Part shown: piece after piece, positions 1 to 8,792 of the stretch
How positions within the stretch are numbered: the stretch's first letter is position 1
Layout of the letters: every line of letters begins with the position of its first letter
Source: DATLGD01 sp035540755
GTDB lineage: Bacteria; Actinomycetota; Actinomycetes; Mycobacteriales; SCTD01
Length of the DNA: 56,561 bases
Reading direction: 5' to 3'
Assembly (NCBI GenBank): GCA_035540755.1
Contig: DATLGD010000157.1
Span: forward strand, 1 to 56,561
Translations under genes and position numbers: made by a program
The notes under the pieces: generated by a model
The model's database searches: none
What the model saw: the letters and a program-made list of their open reading frames with translations, nothing else
Told to the model about the DNA's origin: nothing

Positions 1-530
1 CACGACGAGGCGGGCGCGGCCCGCGGCGGCCGCCAGGCCCACCTGCGCCGCGCCGAGGTGGGTGCCGGCGGTGAGCACCGTCTCGCCGGCCCGGACGTCC
101 TCGCCGGCGCGCCGGACGTGCGCCCCGGGCTGCGCCGGGCGCCGGACGGCGACCTGCGCCACCCCGCCGTCGGTGTGCTCGACCGGGACCACGCTGTCGG
201 CGCCGGCGGGCAGCATCGCGCCGGTCATGATGCGCACGCACACGCCCGGCATGACGCGCAGCGGCGACGCGGGCCCGGCGGCGACGTCACCGGTGACGGG
301 CAGGACGACCGGCGCGTCGTCGGAGGCCCCGGCGACGTCCTCGGCCCGCACGGCGTAGCCGTCCATGGCGCTGTTGTCGAAGCGCGGCATGTCGGAGGGC
401 GAGACGACGTCCTCGGCGAGCACGCAGCCGTGCGCGTCGAGCAGGCCGAGCTCGAGCGGCGACAGCGGCGAGACGGCCGCGAGGACGTCGGCGAGGTGCT
501 CGGCGTAGGTGATCATGCCGCCGGGCGCGG

Positions 531-534
<4 letters not shown>
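1..534 (-). CDS. moeA: Molybdopterin molybdenumtransferase MoeA (5' part only, cut by window edge)
   Basis: MoeA inserts molybdate into adenylylated molybdopterin in the cytoplasm. The minus-strand reading frame is open from a GTG at 534 to the window edge, giving 178 residues of the N-terminal half. It contains the family motif DNSAMDGYA at about residues 53-61 and the run IMTGAMLPAGADSVVP at about 100-115. The GTG overlaps the galU stop (GTGA), so the two are probably co-translated. An internal ATG at 516 is a weaker alternative start. The catalytic C-terminal half lies outside the window. Confidence 0.9.
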
Positions 535-1436
<902 letters not shown>

Positions 1437-1478
1437 CCCGCGACCCTAGTGCCGCCTCGGGCAGCTCGCCGCCACCGG

Positions 1479-3467
1479 TCAGCGCTGCCCGGCACCGGGA
1501 CGTGCGTCGGGTGCCGGGTGCGGGGCCGGAACCGGAGGCGCCGACCGCCAGGCGTCGCGGCCGCCGCGCTTGGCCTCGTACAGCGCCTCGTCGGCGCGCC
1601 GGAGCAGGGCGGCCGCCGTCCCGCCGCCGGGCGGGTGCACTGCCGCCCCGAGTGACACGGTGACGCGCACCGGCTCCTGACCCGGCCCGCCGAACGGCCG
1701 GTCGCGCACGGCCCGTCGGATCCGCTCGGCGGCCTGCTCGACGCCGTCCTGGTCGGTCTCGGGCAGCACGACGACCAGCTCCTCGCCGCCGTACCGGGCG
1801 ACGGTGTCGACGTCGCGAACCTCGGCGGTGATCCGGGCCGCGAGCTCGACGAGCACCGCGTCGCCGCGCTGGTGGCCCAGGGTGTCGTTGACCTGCTTGA
1901 AGTGGTCGATGTCGAGCAGCAGCAGGCCGACCGGCCGGCCGAAGCGGGACGAGCGCTCGATCTCCCGTCCGATCGTCTCGGTGAAGGAGCGGTAGTTGGC
2001 CAGGCCGGTGAGCCCGTCGGTGACGGCGAGCCGCGAGACGTCGCGGTGGAGCTGCACGTCCTCGGTGGCGACGGCGGCCTGGTCGGCGAGCGTGCGCAGG
2101 GTGACGAGGTCGTCGTCGCCGGCCGCGCCGCCGCGCGGGTCGTAGAGGACGAGGACGCCGAGCACGGGCCCGCGGCCCCGCATCGGCACGGCCACCACCG
2201 AGGCCGCCGTCGGCTCCGAGGGGGCGGGACCGAGTCGGTCGACCTCCCCGAGCAGGGGCTCGCCGGTCTGGGCGACCCGCCCCGCGATGCCCTCGCCGAC
2301 GCGCAGGCGCAGACCCGGCTGCGACGTGCGGTCGGCCAGGCCATGGCCGACCGCGAGCTCGAGCGACTCGCGGGCGGGGTCGAGCAGCAGGACGGCTCCG
2401 GCCTGCGCTGCGGTGGTGGCGACGGCGGTGTCGAGCACCACCGTGAGGAGGCGGTCGAGGTCGTGGGTGCTGGTCAGCGTCTCGCCGAGCCGGGCCAGGC
2501 CGGCGCGCAGCTCGTCGCGGCTGGCCTGGAGCTGCCCGACGTAGTCGCGCAGGTCGTCGGTCATGGTGTTGAACGCGGCCGCCAGTGCCCCCACCTCGTC
2601 GCCGGAGCCGATGTCGATGGTGGTCTCCAGGTCGCCGGAGGCCACCCGGGCCGCCGCCTCGCCGAGCTGCTCCAGCGGGCGCGTCGTGGCGCGCGCGAGC
2701 AGGGGGGCCAGCGCTGCGGCGAACAGCACGGCGCCGGCGACGACGACGAGGCCGGTGCGCACGACGTCGACGCCCCGGGTCAGCGGCTCTGCCAGCAGGA
2801 CGGCGAGGTCGCTGCCGTCCCCCGCGCGCAGCGGGACGGCGACGGCGACCGCGCCCTGCTGCCGCACGGGCCGGCCGGCCGTGGCGAGCGTCGCCCGCTG
2901 CAGGTCAGGCGCGATGGTGCCGTCGCTGCTGACCACCTCCCCGCCGGACACGAGGGCGACGCCCAGGGCGCCGGTGCTGCGGCGCAGCTCGGCGACGAGG
3001 TCGCCGACGTCGCGGCCGACGGCGACCGCCTCCCCGGTGCCCTGGACGCCGGCCTGCTGCAGCCGGGCGACCGCGACGAGCCGGCCGTCCTGCACCTGGC
3101 CGGCGGCGCAGTCGCCTCCGGCCGGGGGCTGCACGCCTGCCTCGACCGCCCGCCCGCCGGCGTCGGTGACCCGGAGCCCGGCGGCGAGCCCGCGGTCGAC
3201 CAGGCTCTGCAGGGCGGCGGCCTGCGCGCCGGCGTCGTCCGCGGGCACGGCGAGCACCGCACGGCCCGCGGCCTCCGCGACAGCGCGGGCCCGGTCGCAC
3301 TCGGCGGCCAGCAGCTGCGCGGCGAGCCGGCCGGACGAGGTGACCGACGCCGACTGCAGGTCCGCGAACGTGCGAGGCAGGGCGGAGGCGAGCAGGGCCA
3401 GCCCCACCAGCAGCGGCACGCCGACGACCGCGACGAAGGCGACGAACAAGCGGGAGCGGAGCGTCAC
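1479..3467 (-). CDS. Membrane-anchored diguanylate cyclase (sensor-HAMP-GAF-GGDEF)
   Basis: Predicted to make the second messenger c-di-GMP. The GTG at 3467 follows a G-rich Shine-Dalgarno and gives 662 residues; the open frame upstream is not coding-like. Order: TM helix about 8-31, extracytoplasmic sensor region to about 235, TM helix about 237-255, HAMP about 256-310, GAF about 325-460, GGDEF about 485-645. The active-site motif reads GGEEL near 560, so it should be catalytic. RDVD sits exactly five residues before it, an intact inhibitory I-site (RxxD), implying product feedback. The sensor ligand is unknown. It is divergent from the cyclo-ligase gene. Confidence 0.85.
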   Translation of the reverse strand: MTLRSRLFVAFVAVVGVPLLVGLALLASALPRTFADLQSASVTSSGRLAAQLLAAECDRARAVAEAAGRAVLAVPADDAGAQAAALQSLVDRGLAAGLRVTDAGGRAVEAGVQPPAGGDCAAGQVQDGRLVAVARLQQAGVQGTGEAVAVGRDVGDLVAELRRSTGALGVALVSGGEVVSSDGTIAPDLQRATLATAGRPVRQQGAVAVAVPLRAGDGSDLAVLLAEPLTRGVDVVRTGLVVVAGAVLFAAALAPLLARATTRPLEQLGEAAARVASGDLETTIDIGSGDEVGALAAAFNTMTDDLRDYVGQLQASRDELRAGLARLGETLTSTHDLDRLLTVVLDTAVATTAAQAGAVLLLDPARESLELAVGHGLADRTSQPGLRLRVGEGIAGRVAQTGEPLLGEVDRLGPAPSEPTAASVVAVPMRGRGPVLGVLVLYDPRGGAAGDDDLVTLRTLADQAAVATEDVQLHRDVSRLAVTDGLTGLANYRSFTETIGREIERSSRFGRPVGLLLLDIDHFKQVNDTLGHQRGDAVLVELAARITAEVRDVDTVARYGGEELVVVLPETDQDGVEQAAERIRRAVRDRPFGGPGQEPVRVTVSLGAAVHPPGGGTAAALLRRADEALYEAKRGGRDAWRSAPPVPAPHPAPDARPGAGQR

Positions 3468-3543
3468 CCGTCCCCCCGGTCGCCGTCTGTCCCGGTCTGC
3501 TGCACCGGCGCAGTGTCTCTGCGTGCTGTGACATGTTCCCACG

Positions 3544-4125
3544 GTGACCAGGGGTACGGCAGCGGCGGAGAAGGCGATCGTCCGGCGGGCCGTGCTCGCC
3601 CGCCGGCGCGCCCGCCCGGACGCCGCCCGCCAGCGGGCCGGGCACGATCTCGCGCGCGCGCTGGCGCCACTGGTGCAGCAGGCGCGGACGGTGGCGGCGT
3701 ACGCCGCGCTCCCCGGCGAGCCGCCCACCGCCCCGCTGCTCGAGGCCCTCGCCGGCCGCTCCGTCCTGCTCCCGGTGCTCGACGACGACGGCGACCTCGA
3801 CTGGGCAGCCGCCGGCGCCCCGCTGGCGCCCGGCGTCCGCGGCACCCGCCACCCGGCCGGCCCGCGGCTGGGCCGCGACGCCCTCGCCGGGTGCGACCTC
3901 GTCGTCGTGCCGGCACTGTCGGTCGACCGCCGCGGCGTCCGCCTCGGCCGCGGCGGCGGCGCCTACGACCGCGCGCTCCGCCGCGCCCGCGGCCTGGTCG
4001 TCGCCCTCGTCTTCGACGACGAGGTGGTCGACCGGCTGCCGGAGGACGCGCACGACGTCCGGATCGACGCCTGCGCCACCCCCGGCGCCGGGCTGCACCG
4101 GGCACTCGGCAAGATGGCTCCATGA
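3544..4125 (+). CDS. 5-formyltetrahydrofolate cyclo-ligase
   Basis: Converts 5-formyl-THF to 5,10-methenyl-THF with ATP, recycling folate. The 193-residue protein has an early basic segment (VRRAVLARRRARP), the LPGEPPT region and the diagnostic GRGGGAYDR phosphate-binding motif at about 136-144. Start GTG 3544 is chosen because the conserved N-terminal helix follows it directly. The stop overlaps the ATG of the carbonic anhydrase gene (ATGA), so the pair is probably translationally coupled. It sits near galU, as in mycobacteria. Confidence 0.92.
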   Translation: MTRGTAAAEKAIVRRAVLARRRARPDAARQRAGHDLARALAPLVQQARTVAAYAALPGEPPTAPLLEALAGRSVLLPVLDDDGDLDWAAAGAPLAPGVRGTRHPAGPRLGRDALAGCDLVVVPALSVDRRGVRLGRGGGAYDRALRRARGLVVALVFDDEVVDRLPEDAHDVRIDACATPGAGLHRALGKMAP

Positions 4126-4619
4126 GCGCGTTCCAGGACGAGATCACCGCCAACGCCGAGTACGTCGACCACTTCGTCGACCCCGACCTGGCGCCGCGGG
4201 CCGCCCGCGGTCTGGCCATCGTCACGTGCATGGACTCGCGGATCGATCCGCTCGCCATGCTGGGGCTGAAGCGGGGGGACGCGAAGATCCTGCGCAACGC
4301 CGGCGGCCGGGTGACCGACGACGTGCTGCGCACGCTGGTGCTCGCCGCACACCTGCTCGGCGTCGAGCGGGTGCTGGTCGCCCAGCACACCGACTGCCGG
4401 ATGGCGAAGGTCACCGACGAGCAGGCGCACGAGGCGATCCGCGAGAGCAGCGGCATCGACACCCGCAGCCTGGAGTTCCGCACGATCCCCGACCAGCGGG
4501 CTGCGCTCGAGCTCGACGTGCAGCGGATCCGGAGCTCGCCGTACCTGCCCGCCTCCCTCGCCGTCGCCGGCGGCATCTACGACGTGAAGACGGGCCGGCT
4601 CGAGCTGCTCGTCGAGTAG
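4122..4619 (+). CDS. Beta-class carbonic anhydrase
   Basis: Zinc enzyme interconverting CO2 and bicarbonate. At 165 residues it is of the short beta type. Zinc ligands and the catalytic dyad are visible: C36, D38 and R40 in CMDSR, then H89 and C92 in QHTDC. The spacing closely resembles the mycobacterial Rv1284 type. The much longer open frame that contains it upstream is a shadow; the ATG at 4122 overlaps the preceding stop. Co-translation with folate cyclo-ligase may reflect C1 or bicarbonate supply, but that is only inference. Confidence 0.93.
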   Translation: MSAFQDEITANAEYVDHFVDPDLAPRAARGLAIVTCMDSRIDPLAMLGLKRGDAKILRNAGGRVTDDVLRTLVLAAHLLGVERVLVAQHTDCRMAKVTDEQAHEAIRESSGIDTRSLEFRTIPDQRAALELDVQRIRSSPYLPASLAVAGGIYDVKTGRLELLVE

Positions 4620-4667
4620 GACGCCGCTCAGGTCCTTCGGTGCGGCTCGGCGACCAGCGCCCGGCCG

Positions 4668-5003
4668 TCAGCTGTCGGCGCGGGCCCGGTCGCCGAGCCG
4701 GGTGGTCACCAGCATGAGCAGCTCGCCGGCCCGGCGGTTGAGCGCTCGGGACTCGTCGAGGTCGTGATCCAGCCGGGCGATCTCGGCCCGGGACGCGTGG
4801 AGGTCACGGTCGAGCCGGGTGAGCTCGGCGGACAGCGAGGAGAGCCGCTCCTCCAGCTGCGCGGCGCGCTCCTCCCGGTGCGCGTCGCGCTCCTCCAGGT
4901 GCGCGATCCGGCCCGGCTCGTGCTTGCGGGTGCGGGCCCGGTCGAGGCGGGCCATGAGTCCCGGCACGGAGCGCCGCGCGAGGCGACCGAGGCGGGACCT
5001 CAC
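4668..5003 (-). CDS. Small coiled-coil protein coupled to LicD-methyltransferase
   Basis: A 111-residue charged protein of unknown function. After a basic N-terminus (RSRLGRLARR) it is an almost continuous coiled coil with heptad-like repeats of EERxAxxEER and RLDxDLxxSRA, residues about 30-95. No signal peptide or TM segment is seen. The GTG at 5003 overlaps the stop of the LicD-methyltransferase gene (GTGA), the main reason for this start. Tight coupling suggests a partner or scaffold for that enzyme. ATG at about residue 17 is an alternative start. Confidence 0.7.
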   Translation of the reverse strand: MRSRLGRLARRSVPGLMARLDRARTRKHEPGRIAHLEERDAHREERAAQLEERLSSLSAELTRLDRDLHASRAEIARLDHDLDESRALNRRAGELLMLVTTRLGDRARADS

Positions 5004-6676
5004 GCCCGCTCCAGGACGAGCCGACCGACCACGGGGTCCTCGTCGCGGTAGGGCGCCAGGCCGCGACCGGTCAGGTCGTAGACGCTCCGGAGCCCGGCCT
5101 GCTCCGCCAGCGCGATCACCTCGCTCATCGGCAGGTAGGCGCGGTAGTGGTCCTCGAGCACGTGCGGGAGCTCGGCGTCGGCGTCGGTGCGGAACTCCAG
5201 GTACGCCCGCCCGCCGTTCTCGCCGAGCAGCCCGGCCAGCAGCGCGAACAGGTTCTTGCGCCCGTCCGCCTCCAGGGAGTGCAGCAGGAAGCGGGCGTAC
5301 ACGTCCGGGTGCTGGGCGGCGACGTCGCCGACGACCTGGGCGACGTCGTCGACGTCGTACAGGTTGCCCACGCGGAACTCCGCCGGGAGACTGCGCTCGG
5401 CAGCGATGGCGTTGGCCATGTCGACGGCGGGCTCGGCGTAGTCGTACCCCAGGACCTTCTTGCCCTGGGCGGCCAGCCACAGGCCGTCCCGGCCGGTGCC
5501 GCTGCCGATCTCGACGAGGACGTCCTGGCTCAGCTGCGGCAGGACCCAGCGGGCGAACGAGGACGGCTCGTCCGGCACGAACGAGGTCGCCCTGTTCGCG
5601 TAGAAGCGGGTCCAGTAGTCCCGGTGCATGTTGTGGTCTCCGATCCAGTTGAACAGCCGACGTCCCGTCGAGGGCGGGATCGTGAAGTGGAAGGTGGGGT
5701 CCGGTGTCGCCCAGCCGGGGCCGTACGTGGCGGCCAGCCAGGCCGGCACGTTCGCCGGGGCCGGATAGGTGCGTCCCTGCAGCTCGATGGAGCCGAGCGG
5801 CAGGACGTCGGCAAGGGTGAACGGCGCGCGCACGGCGAAGGACTGGTGCAGGTGGCCGTTGACCAGGAAGCTGGTGAACACGTCCAGCGCGACTGAGCCG
5901 GTGAAGTCGCGGGCCGACGTCCGCCCGCGGGCCGCCCCGCCCTGCGGCCCCCCGGACGGCTCGGCGTCCGACGGCGTCAGGACCACCTGCAGGTGTCCCC
6001 AGGACAGCCGGGCGAGGGTGTAGCCGGCGTCGCGGAGGGCCCGCGCGACCCCGTGGCTCTCCGCCACGACGTCGCTGGGGTTGTCGTGCCGGCTGAAGTA
6101 GCCGAGGTCGAGGTCGTCGTCGTGGCCGATGACCTGGCCGCTGCGCTTCGCGCCGAGCAGGGTGCCGTAGGTGATGAAGCCGTCCAGCCCGTGCTCGCCG
6201 AGCACCCGCAGGACGTCGGCGGCGGCCTCCAGGACGTGCGGGTCGACCCCGTTGTGCTCGAAGGTCGGGCGGAGGTCCCCCCACTTGTTGACCGCGAGCG
6301 GCCGGCCGAGCGCGTCCTGCACGGACAGCGGCTCCCCGCTGTCGTCGAAGGCCACCTCGCCGGACGCGAGCTCGGCGTCGTCGGCGTGCGGGTGCACGCT
6401 GATGCGCCCGGCCCCGCGCGCCTGCGCGGCGAGGGCGGCCGGCCAGGCGAAGACGGCCTGGCCGTCGACCACGCGCCCGTGACCGACGGAGGTCGACCAG
6501 ACACGACGACCCGCCCACCGCACGTCGAGCACGCCGTCGGGGGGCAGTGCCTCCGCCGCGACGCGCAGGGCGAGCCGGTCCGCTGTCAGCACCGCGCCCG
6601 GGGTCGCCGACGTGCCGGGCTGCTCCGCAGCGGACGGTGCACCGCCCTGCGGCGGCACGAGTGGGGACGTCGACAC
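5000..6676 (-). CDS. LicD-family nucleotidyltransferase fused to a SAM methyltransferase
   Basis: A 558-residue two-domain protein. The N-terminal half carries the LicD signature: YGTLLGAKRSG followed by IGHDDDLDLGY at about 182-196, the acidic metal site of LicD enzymes that add phosphorylcholine-like groups to surface glycans. The C-terminal half is a class I methyltransferase with EIGSGTGRDG at about 385-394 and an acidic residue in GYDYAEPAVD. GTG 6676 is chosen because GGTGAG precedes it; GTG 6685 and 6739 are possible. Divergent from fmdB. Substrate unknown; modification of a cell-surface polymer or glycolipid is inference. Confidence 0.75.
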   Translation of the reverse strand: MSTSPLVPPQGGAPSAAEQPGTSATPGAVLTADRLALRVAAEALPPDGVLDVRWAGRRVWSTSVGHGRVVDGQAVFAWPAALAAQARGAGRISVHPHADDAELASGEVAFDDSGEPLSVQDALGRPLAVNKWGDLRPTFEHNGVDPHVLEAAADVLRVLGEHGLDGFITYGTLLGAKRSGQVIGHDDDLDLGYFSRHDNPSDVVAESHGVARALRDAGYTLARLSWGHLQVVLTPSDAEPSGGPQGGAARGRTSARDFTGSVALDVFTSFLVNGHLHQSFAVRAPFTLADVLPLGSIELQGRTYPAPANVPAWLAATYGPGWATPDPTFHFTIPPSTGRRLFNWIGDHNMHRDYWTRFYANRATSFVPDEPSSFARWVLPQLSQDVLVEIGSGTGRDGLWLAAQGKKVLGYDYAEPAVDMANAIAAERSLPAEFRVGNLYDVDDVAQVVGDVAAQHPDVYARFLLHSLEADGRKNLFALLAGLLGENGGRAYLEFRTDADAELPHVLEDHYRAYLPMSEVIALAEQAGLRSVYDLTGRGLAPYRDEDPVVGRLVLERA

Positions 6677-6831
6677 CGTTCTCACCGTACCGTGGACCGA
6701 TCTTGCGGGTGACAGCGCCGTGCCCGACGCGGCGGCCACGACGCCGCACGTGGTGGACGCCGGCCGCGCCCGTGCCGCACACTGGCACTCGTCGCGGCAG
6801 AGTGCCAGCCGCCTGAGATGCAGGAGGATCC

Positions 6832-7191
6832 GTGCCGACCTACCAGTACGCGTGCACCGCGTGCGGCGAGCGCCACGAGGCCGTGCAGGCCTTCACCGAC
6901 CCGCCGCTGACCGAGTGCCCGGCGTGCAGCGGTCGGCTGCGCAAGGTGTTCAGCGCCGTCGGCGTCGTGTTCAAGGGCTCGGGCTTCTACAAGACCGACA
7001 GCCGCGGGTCCGCCAGCGGCTCCAGCGCGGGCAAGGACGGCGGGTCGAAGGACGGCGGGCCGAAGGAGGGTGCCGCCAACGACGGCGGCTCCAAGGACAG
7101 CACGCCGAAGACGGGCAGCCCGTCCGGGAGCAAGGACGGCGCCAGCAGCGCACCGGCGAGCACGAGCCCGCCGGCGGCCAAGACCGCCTGA
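6832..7191 (+). CDS. FmdB-family zinc-ribbon protein
   Basis: Small putative regulatory protein. The conserved core has two CxxC knuckles, C8/C11 and C29/C32, followed by KVFSAVGVVFKGSGFYKTD, typical of FmdB/CxxC_CxxC_SSSS proteins. The last 60 or so residues are low-complexity Lys/Gly/Ser/Asp repeats (KDGGSKDGGPKEG) of variable type. The GTG at 6832 has a strong AGGAGG Shine-Dalgarno. The biochemical role is not established. A homologue sits beside the cyclo-ligase gene in mycobacteria, and the same neighbourhood is kept here. Confidence 0.88.
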   Translation: MPTYQYACTACGERHEAVQAFTDPPLTECPACSGRLRKVFSAVGVVFKGSGFYKTDSRGSASGSSAGKDGGSKDGGPKEGAANDGGSKDSTPKTGSPSGSKDGASSAPASTSPPAAKTA

Positions 7192-7275
7192 CCGCTGCTC
7201 GCCGGCTCGGCGGGGACCGGACCCGGGGCTGTGGACGGCGAGGCTCGGGCGCCGGTCGGCTCTAGGGTTCGCGGC

Positions 7276-8148
7276 ATGAGCGCCGACCCCGACCCCGCCG
7301 GCCCGATCTCCGCCGACACCGACGCCGACCCCGACGCCGAAACGGCAGAGATCGGCGTCATCGGCGGCTCCGGCATGTACGCCCTGCTCGAGGGCGCGCG
7401 CAGCGTCGAGGTCGACACGCCCTACGGCCCGCCGAGCGACCCGCTCGTGCTCGGCGAGGTCGGCGGGCGCAGGGTGGCGTTCGTCCCGCGGCACGGCGCC
7501 GACCACCGCTTCCCGCCGCACCGCATCCCCTACCGGGCCAACCTGTGGGCCCTGCGCAGCCTCGGCGTCCGGCAGGTGCTCGCGCCGTGCGCCGTCGGCG
7601 GGCTGCGGCCCGAGCTCGGCGCCGGCGCGCTGGTCGTGCCCGACCAGCTGGTCGACCGCACGAGCGGACGCGTGCAGACCTTCTGGGACCTGCTGCCCGA
7701 GGGCGGTGCCGTCCACGTGCCGTTCGCCGACCCCTACTGCCCCGACGGCCGGCGCACCGCCGTGCACCTGGCCCGCGAGGCCGGCTGGCCGGTCACCGAC
7801 GGCGGGACGATGGTCGTCGTCGAAGGACCGCGCTTCTCGACCCGCGCCGAGTCGCAGTGGTTCGCCGCCCAGGGCTGGTCGGTGGTGAACATGACCGGCC
7901 ACCCGGAGGCGGTCCTCGCCCGCGAGCTCGCGCTCTGCTACACCGCCGTCGCGCTCGTCACCGACCTCGATGCCGGTGTCGAGGGCGGGGTCGGCGTGAC
8001 GCAGGAGGAGGTCTTCCGGGTCTTCGGCGAGAACACCGCGCGGCTGCGCTCGCTGCTGCTCGACGTCGTCGCCGCCCTGCCTGCGGACCGGCGGTGCTCC
8101 TGCGGCTCGGCGGTCGACGGCACGCCTGCGGCGAGCCGGCTGCCGTGA
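7276..8148 (+). CDS. mtnP: S-methyl-5'-thioadenosine phosphorylase
   Basis: Phosphorolysis of 5'-methylthioadenosine to adenine and methylthioribose 1-phosphate, part of methionine salvage. The 290-residue protein starts with a 25-residue acidic extension, then IGVIGGSGMY (about 26-35), PRHGADHRFPPHRIPYRAN and EGPRFSTRAES...VVNMTGHPEA, the nucleoside-phosphorylase signature. A TAGGGT box ends 7 nt before ATG 7276 with no Shine-Dalgarno, so a leaderless start is likely. The C-terminal CSCG resembles the CxC seen in hyperthermophile MTAPs, but here it may be incidental. It overlaps the SAF gene by 4 nt. Confidence 0.9.
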   Translation: MSADPDPAGPISADTDADPDAETAEIGVIGGSGMYALLEGARSVEVDTPYGPPSDPLVLGEVGGRRVAFVPRHGADHRFPPHRIPYRANLWALRSLGVRQVLAPCAVGGLRPELGAGALVVPDQLVDRTSGRVQTFWDLLPEGGAVHVPFADPYCPDGRRTAVHLAREAGWPVTDGGTMVVVEGPRFSTRAESQWFAAQGWSVVNMTGHPEAVLARELALCYTAVALVTDLDAGVEGGVGVTQEEVFRVFGENTARLRSLLLDVVAALPADRRCSCGSAVDGTPAASRLP

Positions 8149-8792
8149 CCCGGCCCCGGGCGGGCGGCGGACGGGCGGGCGGCCTCCGGGCGGTCCGGAC
8201 CGACCTGCGTCGCGTGCTCGACCGCCGCCGCGGCCTGCTCGCCGGGGGCCTGGTCGCCGCTGCCGCCGCCACGGCGCTGGGCGTGGTCGTCCCGGAGGAG
8301 CCGCCGCTCACGTCCGTCGTCGCTGTCGCCCGTGACCTCCCGGCCGGGGCCGCGCTCGGCGAGGCCGACGTCACCAGCGTCGCCCTGCCCGCCGCCGCGG
8401 TGCCGACCGGCGCCGTCCTCTCCGGCGCCGACGTCACCGGCCGGGTGCTCGCCGGGCCGGTGCGCACCGGCGAGGCGCTCACCGACGTGCGGCTGCTCGG
8501 CTCCGGCCTGCTGCCCGACGGCGACCGGGTGGCCGTGCCGGTGCGGGTCGCCGAGCCGGCGCTGCCCCAGCTGCTGCAGGCCGGCGACCGGGTCGACGTG
8601 CTGGCGGCCTCGCTGCAGGGCGAGGACACCGCCCGCGCGGTCGTCACCGACGTCGCGGTGCTGGCCGTGCCGCCGGCGGCCGAGACGGCCGACGGCACCC
8701 TGCTGGTGGTGGCCACCAGCCCGGCGTCCGCGGCCCGGCTCGCCGCCGCTGCCGTCACCAGCCGGCTGTCGGTCGTGGTGCGCGGCCGATGA
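8145..8792 (+). CDS. SAF-domain protein of the CpaB/RcpC type
   Basis: 215 residues: basic N-terminus, one TM helix (LLAGGLVAAAAATALGVVV, about 29-47), then a SAF domain beginning VVAVARDLPAGAALGEADV and a second beta-rich part (DRVAVPVRVAEPALPQLLQAGDRVDVLA) like CpaB/RcpC of Flp pilus systems. No pilus genes are nearby, so a pilus role is uncertain. GTG 8145 overlaps the mtnP stop and its own stop overlaps the next ATG, so it lies in a tightly coupled three-gene unit. Confidence 0.75.
   Translation: MTRPRAGGGRAGGLRAVRTDLRRVLDRRRGLLAGGLVAAAAATALGVVVPEEPPLTSVVAVARDLPAGAALGEADVTSVALPAAAVPTGAVLSGADVTGRVLAGPVRTGEALTDVRLLGSGLLPDGDRVAVPVRVAEPALPQLLQAGDRVDVLAASLQGEDTARAVVTDVAVLAVPPAAETADGTLLVVATSPASAARLAAAAVTSRLSVVVRGR

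Noticed and set aside
1872..4619. A 915-codon plus-strand open frame
   Set aside because: Antisense to the diguanylate cyclase for most of its length with low-complexity Arg/Gly/Ala sequence; only its 3' end (4122-4619) is the carbonic anhydrase.
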